A DNA stretch of 64,000 bases from Haloarcula halophila. GTDB taxonomy: Archaea; Halobacteriota; Halobacteria; Halobacteriales; Haloarculaceae. This document shows, piece by piece, positions 15,914-25,186 of this stretch. The notes under the pieces were generated by a model. That model worked only from the letters and a program-made list of their open reading frames with translations. It searched no databases and was not told the DNA's origin. The stretch is from assembly GCF_029278565.1 (NCBI RefSeq), contig NZ_CP119559.1:62001-126000 (forward strand). Reading direction: 5' to 3'. The first letter of the stretch is position 1, and every line of letters starts with the position of its first letter. A program made the translations under genes and the position numbers.

Positions 15914-17071
15914 CTACAGTGAGTTCTTCAGTTTCTCGAAGAACCCTTCCTCGACCTCGACCTCCTCGCCGCCGGCCTCGGCGAACTGTTCGAGGGCCTC
16001 CCTCTGTTCGCCGTTGAGCGAATCCGGGGTGACGACCTGGACCTGGACGTAGAGGTCACCCTGGCCCCGTCGGCGCAGACGGGGCATCCCCTTGCCCTCC
16101 AGACGGAACACCTCGCCGCTCTGGGTCCCGCTGGGAACGTCGACCTCGACCTCGCCGTCCAGCGTCGGCACCGTGATCGTGTCCCCGAAGACAGCCTGGG
16201 GGAACGAGATCGGGTGTTGATACGAGAGGTCGTCGCCATCGCGTTCGAAGTCGGGGTGGTCGCGGACGGTGACCTCGATGAGCAGATCGCCGTTGGGACC
16301 GCCGCGTTCGCCCGGCGCGCCCTCTCGTTCCATCCGCATCGTCTGGCCGTCGGCGATCCCTGCCGGGATCTCGACTTCCAGACTGGCCTCGTTGTTGACG
16401 ACGCCGTTGCCGCCACAGGTCGAACACGTCTCGTCGTACAGCGTGCCGTCGCCCTCACAGCGCCGGCAGGTCGCCGTCTGCTGGACCCGTCCCATCGGGG
16501 TCTGCTGGACGCGCGTGGTCTGGCCCTGGCCGTTACACTCCGGACAGGTCTCCGAGTCAGTCCCTGGGGGGTGTCCGTTCCCGTTGCAGTCCTCACACTG
16601 CTCGGGCCGGGTGACGGTCAGTTGCTTCGTCGCGCCCTCGTAGGCCTCTTCGAGGTCGATCTCCATGCGCGTCTGGAGGTCCTGGCCCTGGCGCGGGCGG
16701 TTCCCGCCGCCGCGGCCGCCACCGCCGCCGAAGAACTGATCGAAGATGTCCTGCATGTCGAAGCCGCCGGCACCGCCGAACGGGTCCCCGCCCATCCCGC
16801 CGCGGCCGCCGGCCCCACCGGCGCCGCCGGCACCGCCGCGCTTTTCGGCCTGCTCGAAGCGTTCGTGACCCATCTGGTCGTACATCTGGCGTTTCTCCTC
16901 GTCGGTCAGGACCTCCTTTGCCTTCTTGGCCTGCTTGAACTTCTCCTCGGCGTTGGGGTCGTCGCTGACATCCGGATGGTACTCTCTGGCTTTCTCCCGA
17001 TACGCCTCCTTGATCTCGTCTTCAGAGGCGTCCTGCGAGACGCCCAGTATCTCGTAGAAGTCCTGGCTCAT
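15914..17071 (-). CDS. dnaJ: DnaJ (Hsp40) type I co-chaperone (385 aa)
   Basis: The J domain starts MSQDFYEILGVSQDASEDEI and has HPD at residues 32-34, the DnaK-stimulating motif. A Gly/Phe-rich linker follows (GGAGGAGGAGGRGGMGGDPF, about residues 84-103). Four C-x-x-C-x-G-x-G zinc-finger repeats lie between about residues 150 and 220 (CEDCNGNG, CPECNGQG, CRRCEGDG, CSTCGGNG). Two C-terminal beta domains and a dimerisation tail follow. The protein therefore is a complete type I DnaJ. It starts at 17071; the frame further upstream is antisense to the exported protein gene. dnaK and grpE are upstream on the same strand but separated by two genes. Confidence 0.96.
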   Translation of the reverse strand: MSQDFYEILGVSQDASEDEIKEAYREKAREYHPDVSDDPNAEEKFKQAKKAKEVLTDEEKRQMYDQMGHERFEQAEKRGGAGGAGGAGGRGGMGGDPFGGAGGFDMQDIFDQFFGGGGGRGGGNRPRQGQDLQTRMEIDLEEAYEGATKQLTVTRPEQCEDCNGNGHPPGTDSETCPECNGQGQTTRVQQTPMGRVQQTATCRRCEGDGTLYDETCSTCGGNGVVNNEASLEVEIPAGIADGQTMRMEREGAPGERGGPNGDLLIEVTVRDHPDFERDGDDLSYQHPISFPQAVFGDTITVPTLDGEVEVDVPSGTQSGEVFRLEGKGMPRLRRRGQGDLYVQVQVVTPDSLNGEQREALEQFAEAGGEEVEVEEGFFEKLKNSL

Positions 17072-17130
17072 TCGTTGTTGTGGGATATACGGTTGACGTA
17101 CTTGAAAAGAACGGGTCCGGGACGGACCGT

Positions 17131-17934
17131 CTACCCCGTTCTGACTCGGAACTCGTCGAACGCCGCGGCGACGTCCGGACCGGTTGTCGTCGTCTTCGTC
17201 CGCAACTGGAGTTGAACGGGCCGGTCCGTCCAGTCGGCCGTCGTCTCGTACGTCCCGGTCGCGCCGTCGACGGTCGCAGTCACCACCTCCGCCGACACGG
17301 ACAGAGTTAGCGACGACCAGTCGGTCCCGACCGTCCGGGGGAGGGACGTCCACCCGGTCACTGACCCGCTCTCTCCGACCCACTCCTGTATCTTGACGGC
17401 GTTTCCCGACTGCATCGGTCCGACCGCGACCTTCGCGAAGGAGTCGGGATCGACCAACGCCAGGCTAAAACTCGCTCCGCCACCGCCTTCGATGACGTAC
17501 CGGCCAGCCACTGACGCCGATACCTCCCCGCAGAACCGCGCCCGCGACCGGAGTACCGACTCGAAGTCACTACTCCGTGCGCGTAGCAAGACGCCGTAGT
17601 CGCCGGAACGGGCCTGTTCCGTCGTCCGTTCGACGCTGTATCCGGACGACTGGAACCGATCGTCGAGGGGCCGCTCGAAGCCCGATTCGAACGCGGACAG
17701 ACAGCCGCCCGATCCCGTGGTCCCCGCCCCTCCGCCGTCGGTCGGCGCGGGAGTCACGGGTGTCCCCTGTGGGGCCGGTGTCGGGGTCCGGCCTACCGAG
17801 TCCGGCGTGTCGCCCAGCGGCCAGTCGAACTCTACGTCGCTTCTCGGGTTCGAGACGGACTCGGCGACCCCGGCGAGGGCAAGCCCGCCGATACCCGCCA
17901 ACACCGCACGTCTCGTCCGTTCGCCCCCGACCAT
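17131..17934 (-). CDS. Tat-type exported protein with beta-sandwich (LamG-like) domain (267 aa)
   Basis: The start at 17934 gives MVGGERTRRAVLAGIGGLAL, a twin-arginine-like leader (R-T-R-R-A-V-L) followed by a hydrophobic stretch. A GTG at 17958 would add eight residues. A Pro/Thr-rich low-complexity linker (TPTPAPQGTPVTPAPTDGGG) precedes a strand-rich domain from about residue 80 to the end. That domain (FESGFERPLDDRFQSSGYSV, RSGDYGVLLRAR, ITVxAxVDG-like VTATVDGATGTYE) reads like a concanavalin/LamG-type fold. I assign no enzymatic role. It is probably a cell-surface protein. It sits between dnaJ and the pilin-like gene. Confidence 0.65.
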   Translation of the reverse strand: MVGGERTRRAVLAGIGGLALAGVAESVSNPRSDVEFDWPLGDTPDSVGRTPTPAPQGTPVTPAPTDGGGAGTTGSGGCLSAFESGFERPLDDRFQSSGYSVERTTEQARSGDYGVLLRARSSDFESVLRSRARFCGEVSASVAGRYVIEGGGGASFSLALVDPDSFAKVAVGPMQSGNAVKIQEWVGESGSVTGWTSLPRTVGTDWSSLTLSVSAEVVTATVDGATGTYETTADWTDRPVQLQLRTKTTTTGPDVAAAFDEFRVRTG

Positions 17935-18021
17935 ACCGGCCCGTCTCGACCCAGTCACCTAAGTGTCACGTCGCCTCCTGGGACCGCGGGGCTTATTTCG
18001 GAGCCTGCGGAGTACCGAACG

Positions 18022-18534
18022 ATGACACGGCGACCGTCGGCTGACCGGGGTGGGATCACTGCTGAGCGGCTGGCCATCTGGACGCTGGCGGGACTGGCCA
18101 TCGCTGGCCTCGCCGTATTGGCCGTCGGTCCCGGCGCCGACCTCCGGACCTCGGCGCCCGATATCACCGTCGAAACCGCGTTCGACGCCGAGTCCGGATC
18201 GGTGACGCTCACTCACGCCGGCGGCGACCGGTTGACCGGGACCAGTACCCACAGGCTCGCTGTCGTCGTGGCTGACGCCGACAGAAACGCCACGACGACC
18301 GTGGTCTGGGCCGACGACTCCCAGCTACCGGTCGAACAAGGGGATTCGTTCACCGTCGACGACCCACGTGTCGACAGCGACGGGGACGGTGACTACCTCG
18401 ACGGTGACGCCTCTGTCGGATTCTACCTCGAAGCCGGTGACACTGTCGCCGTAGTCTGGACCGGTCGGCCACTCGGTGCTCCCGACGCGCGATCCGTCAC
18501 CGTCGGCGAGGTGACGCTGACCGACGACGGCTGA
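18022..18534 (+). CDS. archaeal type IV pilin-like / DUF1628-type secreted protein (170 aa)
   Basis: After a short basic N-terminus, a hydrophobic segment ERLAIWTLAGLAIAGLAVLA (about residues 15-34) is followed by a soluble domain. In that domain the phrase AESGSVTLTHAGGDRLTG is the hallmark of archaeal type IV pilin N-terminal-domain proteins and their relatives. The rest is strand-rich and acidic with two DGDGDYLDGD-like stretches. A typical class III prepilin peptidase site is not obvious, so it may be a membrane-anchored paralogue rather than an assembled pilin. A TATA-like GCTTATTTCG (17991-18000) sits 22-31 nt before the ATG. It is divergent from the Tat-exported gene. Confidence 0.65.
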   Translation: MTRRPSADRGGITAERLAIWTLAGLAIAGLAVLAVGPGADLRTSAPDITVETAFDAESGSVTLTHAGGDRLTGTSTHRLAVVVADADRNATTTVVWADDSQLPVEQGDSFTVDDPRVDSDGDGDYLDGDASVGFYLEAGDTVAVVWTGRPLGAPDARSVTVGEVTLTDDG

Positions 18535-18779
18535 CCCCCCGTCAGCTCACTGGAGTGGAATCAGCGACCCTCTCTCCCGGCGTATCGTCGACCCGCGCAT
18601 GTCCAGCCGAACGCTGCCGGCATGTCTCCCGCTAACCGATCCGGTATCCGCCGGCTATCGGAGCAGCCTCCGCTTTCGGCTCGGCTCCTCGGCAGGTTCG
18701 GCTTCGCGAACAGAACGACGGCGAGAACGAACAGCACTGCGTCCGATGGGCTGTTGCACCGGACGACGGGGAGTGTCAG

Positions 18780-20693
18780 TTACTCCTCGTCGTCTTCGTC
18801 GACGTCCTCGAAGTCGGCGTCGACGTACTCCTCGCCCTGGCCGGCCGCACCGCCTGCTGCACCGCCAGGACCCGCGCCGCCGGGACCGGCAGCGCCGCCC
18901 GGCCCTGCCCCAGCGGCACCGCCTGCCGCACCGCCGGCGGCCTGCTGGGCCTGGCCTTCGTACATCTGCTTGCCGATCTCCTGGAGTTCCTCGGAGAGTT
19001 CCTCGGTGACCTCCTCGTAGTCCTCCTTCGTGGCGTCCTCGTCTTCGAGGACCTCCTGGACGTCCTCGATCTTCTCCTCGATGTCGCTCTGGAGGTCCTC
19101 GTCGATCTCTTCCTCGTTCTCCTCGATGAGGGTCTCGGCGCGGCGGATCGACGCCTCGGCTTCGTTGCGGGCCTCGATGCGCTCGCGGCGCTGCTGGTCC
19201 TCTTCCTGGTGCTCTTCGGCTTCTTCCTGCATCTCTTCGATCTGCTCGTCCGAGAGGCCGGCACCGCCTTCGATGGTGATGTCCTCGCGGTTGCCCGAGC
19301 CCTTGTCCTCGGCTTCGACGTTGACGATGCCGTTCTCGTCGATGTTGAACGTCACTTCGATCTGCGGGGTGCCGGCGGGGGCCGGCGGGATGCCCTGCAG
19401 CGAGAACGCGCCGAGCAGTTCGTTCTCCTCGGCGATCTCACGTTCGCCCTGGAAGACGCGGATCTGGACCTGCGTCTGGTTGTCCTGGGCGGTCGTGAAG
19501 ATCTTGGACTCCTCGGTCGGGATCGTCGTGTTCTTGTCGATGAGTCGCTCGAAGAGGCCACCCTTGACCTCGACACCGAGCGAGAGCGGCGTCACGTCGA
19601 GCAGGACGATATCGTCGACGTCGCCCGAGAGGACACCACCCTGGATCGCCGCGCCCAGCGAGACGGCCTCGTCCGGGTTGACGTTCTTCTTCGGGGACTG
19701 GCCGGTCATCTCCTCGACTTTCTCCTGGACCTGTGGCATCCGGGTGGAGCCACCGACGAGGATGACCTCGTCGATGTCGCCCTTGTCGTAGCCGGCGTCG
19801 GAAAGCGCCTGCTCCGTCGGGCCGACGGTCCGCTGGATGAGGTCCTCGGTCAGGGACTCGAACTTCGCACGGCTGAGCTTGCTCTCCAGGTCGAGCGGGC
19901 CGTCGTCGGTCGTCGCGATGAACGGCTCGTTGATCCGGGTCTCCTTGCGCGAGGAGAGTTCGATCTTGGCCTCCTCGGCGGCCTCGGTCAGCCGCTGGAG
20001 GGCCTGACGGTCCTCACGGAGGTCGATCCCGTGTTCGTCTTCGAACTCGTCGGCCAGGTAGTCGATGATCGCCTCGTCCCAGTCGTCGCCGCCGAGGCTG
20101 TTGTCCCCGTTCGTGGCGACGACCTCGTAGACGCCGCCGCCGAGATCGAGGATAGAGACGTCGAAGGTCCCCCCACCGAGGTCGTAGACCAGCACCGTCT
20201 GGTCTGACTCGTCGTCGAGCCCGTAGGCCATCGCCGCGGCCGTGGGCTCGTTGACGATGCGCTCGACCTCGAAGCCGGCGATCTCGCCGGCGTCCTTGGT
20301 CGCCTGCCGCTGTCGATCGTTGAAGTAGGCGGGGACCGTGATGACCGCCTTCTCGATCTCGTCGCCGAGATACTCCTCGGCGTCCCGTTTGATCTTCTGG
20401 AGGATCATCGCCGAGACCTGCTCGGGCGTGTACTCCTCGCCGTCGAGCGTGACCGTGTAGTCGTCCTCGCCCATGTGGCGCTTGATCGACTGGATGGTCT
20501 GCTCGGGGTTCTTGACCGCCTGGTTCTTCGCGGGCTTGCCGACAAGCCGCTCGCCGTCGTCGAACGCGACGACGGAGGGTGTCGTGCGTTCGCCCTCGGC
20601 GTTGACGATAATTTCGGGGTCGTTACCTTCCATGACCGCGAACGCGCTGTTCGTGGTCCCGAGGTCGATACCCAGAATCTTGTTGCTCGCCAT
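18780..20693 (-). CDS. dnaK: DnaK (Hsp70) chaperone (637 aa)
   Basis: The protein starts [20 protein letters not shown] with the phosphate-1 loop. It has the ATPase motifs [16 protein letters not shown] and [12 protein letters not shown], the interdomain linker [17 protein letters not shown], and a substrate domain followed by a long acidic helical lid. The C-terminus is low-complexity Gly/Ala/Pro ([20 protein letters not shown]) and ends in EDVDEDDEE, typical of haloarchaeal Hsp70. It works with DnaJ and GrpE to fold and refold proteins in the cytoplasm. A TATA-like element on the minus strand (20720-20730) is 27-37 nt from the ATG. grpE is upstream on the same strand but separated by 249 nt. 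Confidence 0.98.
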   Translation of the reverse strand: MASNKILGIDLGTTNSAFAVMEGNDPEIIVNAEGERTTPSVVAFDDGERLVGKPAKNQAVKNPEQTIQSIKRHMGEDDYTVTLDGEEYTPEQVSAMILQKIKRDAEEYLGDEIEKAVITVPAYFNDRQRQATKDAGEIAGFEVERIVNEPTAAAMAYGLDDESDQTVLVYDLGGGTFDVSILDLGGGVYEVVATNGDNSLGGDDWDEAIIDYLADEFEDEHGIDLREDRQALQRLTEAAEEAKIELSSRKETRINEPFIATTDDGPLDLESKLSRAKFESLTEDLIQRTVGPTEQALSDAGYDKGDIDEVILVGGSTRMPQVQEKVEEMTGQSPKKNVNPDEAVSLGAAIQGGVLSGDVDDIVLLDVTPLSLGVEVKGGLFERLIDKNTTIPTEESKIFTTAQDNQTQVQIRVFQGEREIAEENELLGAFSLQGIPPAPAGTPQIEVTFNIDENGIVNVEAEDKGSGNREDITIEGGAGLSDEQIEEMQEEAEEHQEEDQQRRERIEARNEAEASIRRAETLIEENEEEIDEDLQSDIEEKIEDVQEVLEDEDATKEDYEEVTEELSEELQEIGKQMYEGQAQQAAGGAAGGAAGAGPGGAAGPGGAGPGGAAGGAAGQGEEYVDADFEDVDEDDEE

Positions 20694-20717
20694 CTTACCC
20701 TCTTCTACCGGATTGGG

Positions 20718-20731
20718 CCGGTTAAAAGTTG
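20718..20731 (-). promoter_or_regulatory. TATA-like element of dnaK
   Basis: Read on the minus strand, the sequence around AACTTTTAACC is 25-38 nt upstream of the dnaK ATG at 20693. It implies dnaK has its own promoter, separate from grpE. Confidence 0.55.
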
Positions 20732-20942
20732 CTAGATGGGTCGGTCAGAGAACGCCGCGGAGTACCCTTCTGTGTACAGAATTCGAGGAGTCGTCGAGTA
20801 GCGACCGGAGCGTATAACACGTACCGCAATTCGACTGGTTCCCGCTCGGCACGAACGCGGATCGGCGTCCCGCTGCCGCCGCCTCGCAGTCCCACGGTCA
20901 CCGCTCGGCTGTCCGGAGACGGTGCCCGAAGGGAACCGTCAC

Positions 20943-21626
20943 CTACTCTTCACTGACGGTAACCTGCGCCTCTCGCAACACCTTCTCGGCCATCTCGTAC
21001 CCCGGCCGATGGACCTCGGCGATCGTGCCGGCGGCCTCGTCGCTCTCGACACGGGCGAGTACTTGATGCTGTGTCGGGTCGACATCCTGTCCCGGGTCAG
21101 GCTCGATCACGTCGACGCCTTCCGCGTCGAAGGCGTCGTCGAGCTGGCGCAGCGTCGCCTCGACGCCGTCGCGGATGTCGGCGTCCTCGTCCTGTTCGAG
21201 CGCCCGCTTGAGGTTGTCCCGGACGCCGAACAGGCGGGTGACGAGATCCTCGGTGGCCCGTTGTTTCTCCTCTTCCTGGCGCTTCTCCATCCGCTTTTTG
21301 AAGTTCTGGAAGTCCGCTTGCTTGCGCTTGAGCTTCGACTCCAGTTCGTCTCGTTCCGCTTCCAACGAATCGCGATCGGCTTCGAGCTGTTCTGTCCGAG
21401 CACGCAGAGCAGCCAGTTCGCGGGCGATATCGTCCGCGCCGGCCGTTTCGACACGCTCGCGGAGGTCGTCGTCGACTTCGAACTCCCCGTCCTCGCCGAC
21501 GACGTCGGTCAGGTCGATCTCGTCCGTATCGACACCCTCGGGGGCCTCTTCGAGGTCGCCAGCGGGCGCGTCACCCGATCCGTCCTCGGGTTCCGTCTCG
21601 TCCTCGGCAGCGTCCTGCTCGGTCAT
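20943..21626 (-). CDS. grpE: GrpE nucleotide exchange factor (227 aa)
   Basis: GrpE releases ADP from DnaK. The N-terminal 70 residues are an extremely acidic, disordered tail (EQDAAEDETEPEDGSGDAPA). A long coiled-coil region follows: ARELAALRARTEQLEADRDS and ELESKLKRKQADFQNFKKRM. Then come a four-helix bundle (VTRLFGVRDNLKRAL) and the compact beta domain ending HRPGYEMAEKVLREAQVTVS, which carries the family signature G-Y-x-x-x-x-x-x-L-R-x-A-x-V-x-V. All parts expected of GrpE are present. The start at 21626 gives MTEQDAAED. It lies upstream of dnaK on the same strand. Confidence 0.95.
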   Translation of the reverse strand: MTEQDAAEDETEPEDGSGDAPAGDLEEAPEGVDTDEIDLTDVVGEDGEFEVDDDLRERVETAGADDIARELAALRARTEQLEADRDSLEAERDELESKLKRKQADFQNFKKRMEKRQEEEKQRATEDLVTRLFGVRDNLKRALEQDEDADIRDGVEATLRQLDDAFDAEGVDVIEPDPGQDVDPTQHQVLARVESDEAAGTIAEVHRPGYEMAEKVLREAQVTVSEE

Positions 21627-21786
21627 GGACGATCCAACGGCACGAGCGGGTAAAAGGATTCAGAAACACGACCAGTCGCGCCACGGGGAACTATATATCG
21701 AGGGGGTGACAGACGAGATATATGCAGCCTCCGTCGGCCGGTTCCGTGATCCCGGACTGTCGTGGCTCGGCGAGCGAGGGATCCCG

Positions 21787-22689
21787 ATGAGCGACGACGC
21801 GATCTACGTCGAGCGCCGTGTCGACGGGTCACTGGACGCGGTCTGGGAGCGGACACAGGAGCCGGACGAACACGAGCGGTGGGACCTGCGGTTCTCTGAG
21901 ATCGATTACCTTCCCCGCGAGGAAGGCGACCCACAGCGGTTCACCTATCGGACGGGGATCGGTTTCGGACTCGCCGTCGAGGGGACCGGCGAGTCAGTCG
22001 CCACGAACGAGGACGGCGAAGAGACCACCTCGGTCCTCTCCTTTGCCAGCGAGCAGGCTCGCTCGCTCATCACCGAGGGACGGGGGTTCTGGCGGTACGT
22101 CGAGACCGACGACGGAGTTCGGTTTCTGACGGAGTACAACTACGACACTCGCTGGGGAGCACTCGGCCGTCTGGTCGACCGGGTCGCGTTCCGCCCGCTG
22201 TTGGGGTGGGCCACTGCGCTCAGTTTCGACGTGCTGGCCCGCTGGGTCGAAGACGGGACGCCGCCGGAGACCAGCTATCGGGCGCTGCTCGCCCACGCAG
22301 TCGCTCGCGTGGGACTCGTACTGATCTGGGGCTACCAGGGTCTCGTCCCGAAACTGCTCGTCGGACACCCGGCCGAACTCGCTCCCTTCCGTCGGCTGGG
22401 CCTCGGGGCGATGGCCCAGGAGGCCGTCATCGCACTGGGCGTCCTCGAACTGGCCGTCGGGGTCGCGCTGCTGTGGCGCTGGCGCTCGGCGTGGCTGGCG
22501 TATCTCGCCGGTCTCGCCCCGGTCGGCCTGACCGCCGGAGCAGTTATCGCGGACCCAGCGGTCGCGCTCGGCCCGTACAACCCCGTCGTGACGACCATCG
22601 GGATGGCCGCGCTCGGGGTCGTCGCCGGCTCGCTCGCGGGCGATCTCCCCACGGCGCGGAACTGCCTGCGGACGCCTCCGGAGGAGTGA
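21787..22689 (+). CDS. SRPBCC domain fused to a DoxX/DUF-like membrane domain (300 aa)
   Basis: The first 145 residues look like an SRPBCC ligand-binding domain: YVERRVDGSLDAVWERTQEP, then HERWDLRFSEIDYLPREEGD, with the strand-rich middle LAVEGTGESVATNEDGEETT. From about residue 165 a membrane part of four hydrophobic helices begins (HAVARVGLVLIWGYQGLVPK, EAVIALGVLELAVGVALLW, WLAYLAGLAPVGLTAGAVIA, VTTIGMAALGVVAGSLAG). The helix pattern W-x-Y-Q-G-L-V-P-K is characteristic of the DoxX-like/DUF4166-type membrane partners of YndJ. It is immediately followed, 5 nt later, by the YndJ-like gene, so the two form an operon and probably a complex. The function is unknown. Confidence 0.8.
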   Translation: MSDDAIYVERRVDGSLDAVWERTQEPDEHERWDLRFSEIDYLPREEGDPQRFTYRTGIGFGLAVEGTGESVATNEDGEETTSVLSFASEQARSLITEGRGFWRYVETDDGVRFLTEYNYDTRWGALGRLVDRVAFRPLLGWATALSFDVLARWVEDGTPPETSYRALLAHAVARVGLVLIWGYQGLVPKLLVGHPAELAPFRRLGLGAMAQEAVIALGVLELAVGVALLWRWRSAWLAYLAGLAPVGLTAGAVIADPAVALGPYNPVVTTIGMAALGVVAGSLAGDLPTARNCLRTPPEE

Positions 22690-22694
22690 CCGGG

Positions 22695-24461
22695 ATGGGG
22701 GTCCCGGAGCGTGATCGGCTCCCAGCGCTGGCCGACGCCAGTGCCGTTTTCGGGGCAGCCGGCTGGCTCGCGGTCGTGCTCGCCGGCGTGTTCGGCCCGA
22801 TCCGCGATATCGTCGCACTGGCGATGCTCGTTCTCGTTCCGCTCGCGCTTCGACTCGCAGACACGCCGCGACGCGACGGGACCCGGTCGGGCTGGTACCG
22901 GGCAGCCGTGGTCGGCCAGCCGGTGGCGGCCGTCGCCGGCGTGGTCTCGCTGACGCTCCCGGCGGGGACGACGGCGACGCTCGTGGCGGTGCCCTGGGCG
23001 CTTGCGACCGTGCTCGTCGCGGGCTTTGGCGCCTGGCGACTCCTCGGACGCGGCCCCTGGCCGGTCGAAGAACTGGCGGTCGACGCCGGCTTGCTCTACA
23101 TCGTCGTCGGAGGCGTCGCGTTGCTGTTCGACCGCTCGGGGACCGCGCTCGTCTTCGAGCCACTCATCGTCACGCTGACCATCGTCCACTTCCACTACGC
23201 CGGCTCCGCCCTGCCGGTGCTGGCGGGGCTTGCCGGCCGGGACGCTCCCGGTGGATACCGCGGTCGGCTGCTCCGGGCGACGACCGGTATCGTCGTGATC
23301 GGCCCGGGTATCATCGGCATCGGGATCACTGCGGCCGCGCTCGATCTCCCGTTCGCGGCCGTCGTGGAGTTCGCTGGTGTCGCCGCTTTTACCGTCGCTG
23401 TCGCCGTGTTCTCGCTCTCGGTTCTCGTCGGTGTGGTTCCTCGCCGGGAGAACGGCGCTCAGCGACTGCTACTCGGTGTGGCCTCCGTCGCAGTGACGGT
23501 CTCGATGGGGTTTGCGGTCCTCTACGGGCTCGCGCGGGCGACGGGCGGGACCTACCTCGGTATCAACGCCGCGTCGTTCGACCTGATGGTCACCTACCAC
23601 GGCCAGCTCAACGCCTACGCGTTCGCCCTCCCGGCGTTGGTGGGCTGGCGACTGGCGATCCCCGGCACTCGCTCCCGCCAGCCCGGCGTCGCGTTCAGTC
23701 GCCTCCACGGTGGCTGGCGTATCGGCCCGGAGTTCCTGGACCGCAGGGGAATGACGACAGACGCGGCCGTGACTGGGATGGTCACGACCGTCGACGAGTA
23801 CGCACGTGCCGGGTTCGATCCCGATGCGGTGGCACCGGCGGTCACACGCTTCTACGAGCACTCCGGGAGCTACGAACTCTCCGTCGACCCGGCCTGGGAC
23901 ACGCCGTGGCGAACGCTCGCAGCGCTCTACCGGCCGCTCGCGGTCCGGGTGGGACAGCTCTCGGTGCCACGGCAGGCCATCGGCGGCGACGCGGTCCTCC
24001 GGGGCCGTGTCGTCGGGGTCGACACCGGCGAGGGACGGGCCGATCAGCGGGCGTGGATACGATCGAACGCCGACCGTGTCGACGACGCCCGGCGGATGAC
24101 CTACGTCGGCGTCTACGATCGCTCTGTCGCCGACGACACGGCGTTTCTCCGCGTGGCGTTTCCGCTCCCGGGCGGGAACCTGACCGGACTCCTCCGCCTC
24201 GAAAACGGCGGCAGCGACGGCGACGGACTGGTGCTCTCGTCGTTCCCAACGCCGGGAAACGCCGACGACGCGGGGCTGTATCTCGTCGTCGGCGGGGTCG
24301 GCCTGCGGCTCCCGCTCAACGAACGGCTCGTCGTCGTCCCCGACGGCGACGGCGTCCACGCGACACACCGTGTCGAAGCCCTCGGTCTCAGGCTGTTCAC
24401 GCTGACCTACGGTATCCAGCCGACCGACGAATCACTGATGCTGGGACCCACGGCACAGTAG
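22695..24461 (+). CDS. YndJ-family membrane protein (588 aa)
   Basis: The first two thirds consist of about ten hydrophobic helices, including the characteristic IVHFHYAGSALPVLAGLAG and TYHGQLNAYAFALPALVGW patches with membrane-embedded His residues, as in the Bacillus YndJ family. The last third is soluble: GGWRIGPEFLDRRGMTTDAA, then a Phe/Tyr-rich stretch with YEHSGSYELSVDPAWDTPW, ending TYGIQPTDESLMLG. That domain is typical of the companion DUF in YndJ proteins. It has no known function; the His residues might bind a metal or heme, which is inference. The start at 22695 is 5 nt after the stop of the SRPBCC-membrane gene, so translational coupling is likely. Confidence 0.8.
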   Translation: MGVPERDRLPALADASAVFGAAGWLAVVLAGVFGPIRDIVALAMLVLVPLALRLADTPRRDGTRSGWYRAAVVGQPVAAVAGVVSLTLPAGTTATLVAVPWALATVLVAGFGAWRLLGRGPWPVEELAVDAGLLYIVVGGVALLFDRSGTALVFEPLIVTLTIVHFHYAGSALPVLAGLAGRDAPGGYRGRLLRATTGIVVIGPGIIGIGITAAALDLPFAAVVEFAGVAAFTVAVAVFSLSVLVGVVPRRENGAQRLLLGVASVAVTVSMGFAVLYGLARATGGTYLGINAASFDLMVTYHGQLNAYAFALPALVGWRLAIPGTRSRQPGVAFSRLHGGWRIGPEFLDRRGMTTDAAVTGMVTTVDEYARAGFDPDAVAPAVTRFYEHSGSYELSVDPAWDTPWRTLAALYRPLAVRVGQLSVPRQAIGGDAVLRGRVVGVDTGEGRADQRAWIRSNADRVDDARRMTYVGVYDRSVADDTAFLRVAFPLPGGNLTGLLRLENGGSDGDGLVLSSFPTPGNADDAGLYLVVGGVGLRLPLNERLVVVPDGDGVHATHRVEALGLRLFTLTYGIQPTDESLMLGPTAQ

Positions 24462-24472
24462 CAGGGCCACGT

Positions 24473-25093
24473 TCACGGTCTGAACCCGAAGGCGTCGGTG
24501 TCGTATCGCAGTTGCGCGCGGTAGTCGTCCCACTCGTCGAGTTCTCGCAGGCGATATCTGGCGAACGGGGGGTTCCGGACGAGTTCTAGTTCGACGAGCC
24601 GCTGCCGCACCGGTTCGTAGAGTTCGTCCCAGTCGAGCGATCGGACCTGTTCTTCGGGCTCGCTGTCGTCTGCGACGAAGGTAACGCCGTCGTCGGTGCG
24701 TTCGATCACTCCGTACTGGAAGCGGGACCAGACGGTGTACTCCTCGAACGGGATCGACTCTGTCGGCGGACCGACCCGCCGATACTGTGCCTGGAATCGC
24801 TGGTTCGTGTCGGGACCGCCCCAGAGAACGCCTCTCGAGAGGAGTTTGATCCGTCGCTCGACGTCGACACCACCGTTGTAGACCACTCGGGCATCGGTGT
24901 ACGCTCGACGCTGAAACTGCTCGCGCAGTTCCTCGCCGTGGTGGACGTCCTCTTCGTACTGATACGGTAGCGGCGTCTTCCGCGCGCGCTGGAGGATCGA
25001 GAAGCACTCGCTTCCGCCCCGTGCCGGCCCATCGGTGGCTCGCCCCCGCCAGGTCTCCGGGTCGGTCTCGTCGGGATCGACCCATCGTGCCAT
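24473..25093 (-). CDS. conserved hypothetical haloarchaeal protein (206 aa)
   Basis: The frame starts MARWVDPDETDPETWRGRAT and encodes a soluble, Arg/Glu-rich protein with WSRFQYGVIERTDDGVTF and LELVRNPPFARYRLRELDEW. There are no membrane segments, signal peptide or recognised catalytic motifs. The charge pattern and codon use fit the neighbouring genes, so it is likely real. It is convergent with the YndJ gene (11 nt between stops) and divergent from the XPB-like gene at 25187. I do not recognise it. Confidence 0.65.
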   Translation of the reverse strand: MARWVDPDETDPETWRGRATDGPARGGSECFSILQRARKTPLPYQYEEDVHHGEELREQFQRRAYTDARVVYNGGVDVERRIKLLSRGVLWGGPDTNQRFQAQYRRVGPPTESIPFEEYTVWSRFQYGVIERTDDGVTFVADDSEPEEQVRSLDWDELYEPVRQRLVELELVRNPPFARYRLRELDEWDDYRAQLRYDTDAFGFRP

Positions 25094-25186
25094 GCTAGCA
25101 GTTACCTATGGACGTAGATACGTGTTACTCTCCCAACAGCCGTCGGTGCCGCAGCGTTCAAGCCGCCGCCTCACGGAGTCCCCGAC

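Noticed and set aside
16780-16850. Dense GCC/GGC repeat-like stretch within dnaJ
   Set aside because: It is the coding sequence of the Gly-rich linker of DnaJ, not a DNA repeat element.
18599-19020. Two overlapping plus-strand frames at the end of dnaK
   Set aside because: They arise from the Gly/Ala/Pro-coding low-complexity tail of dnaK read backwards.
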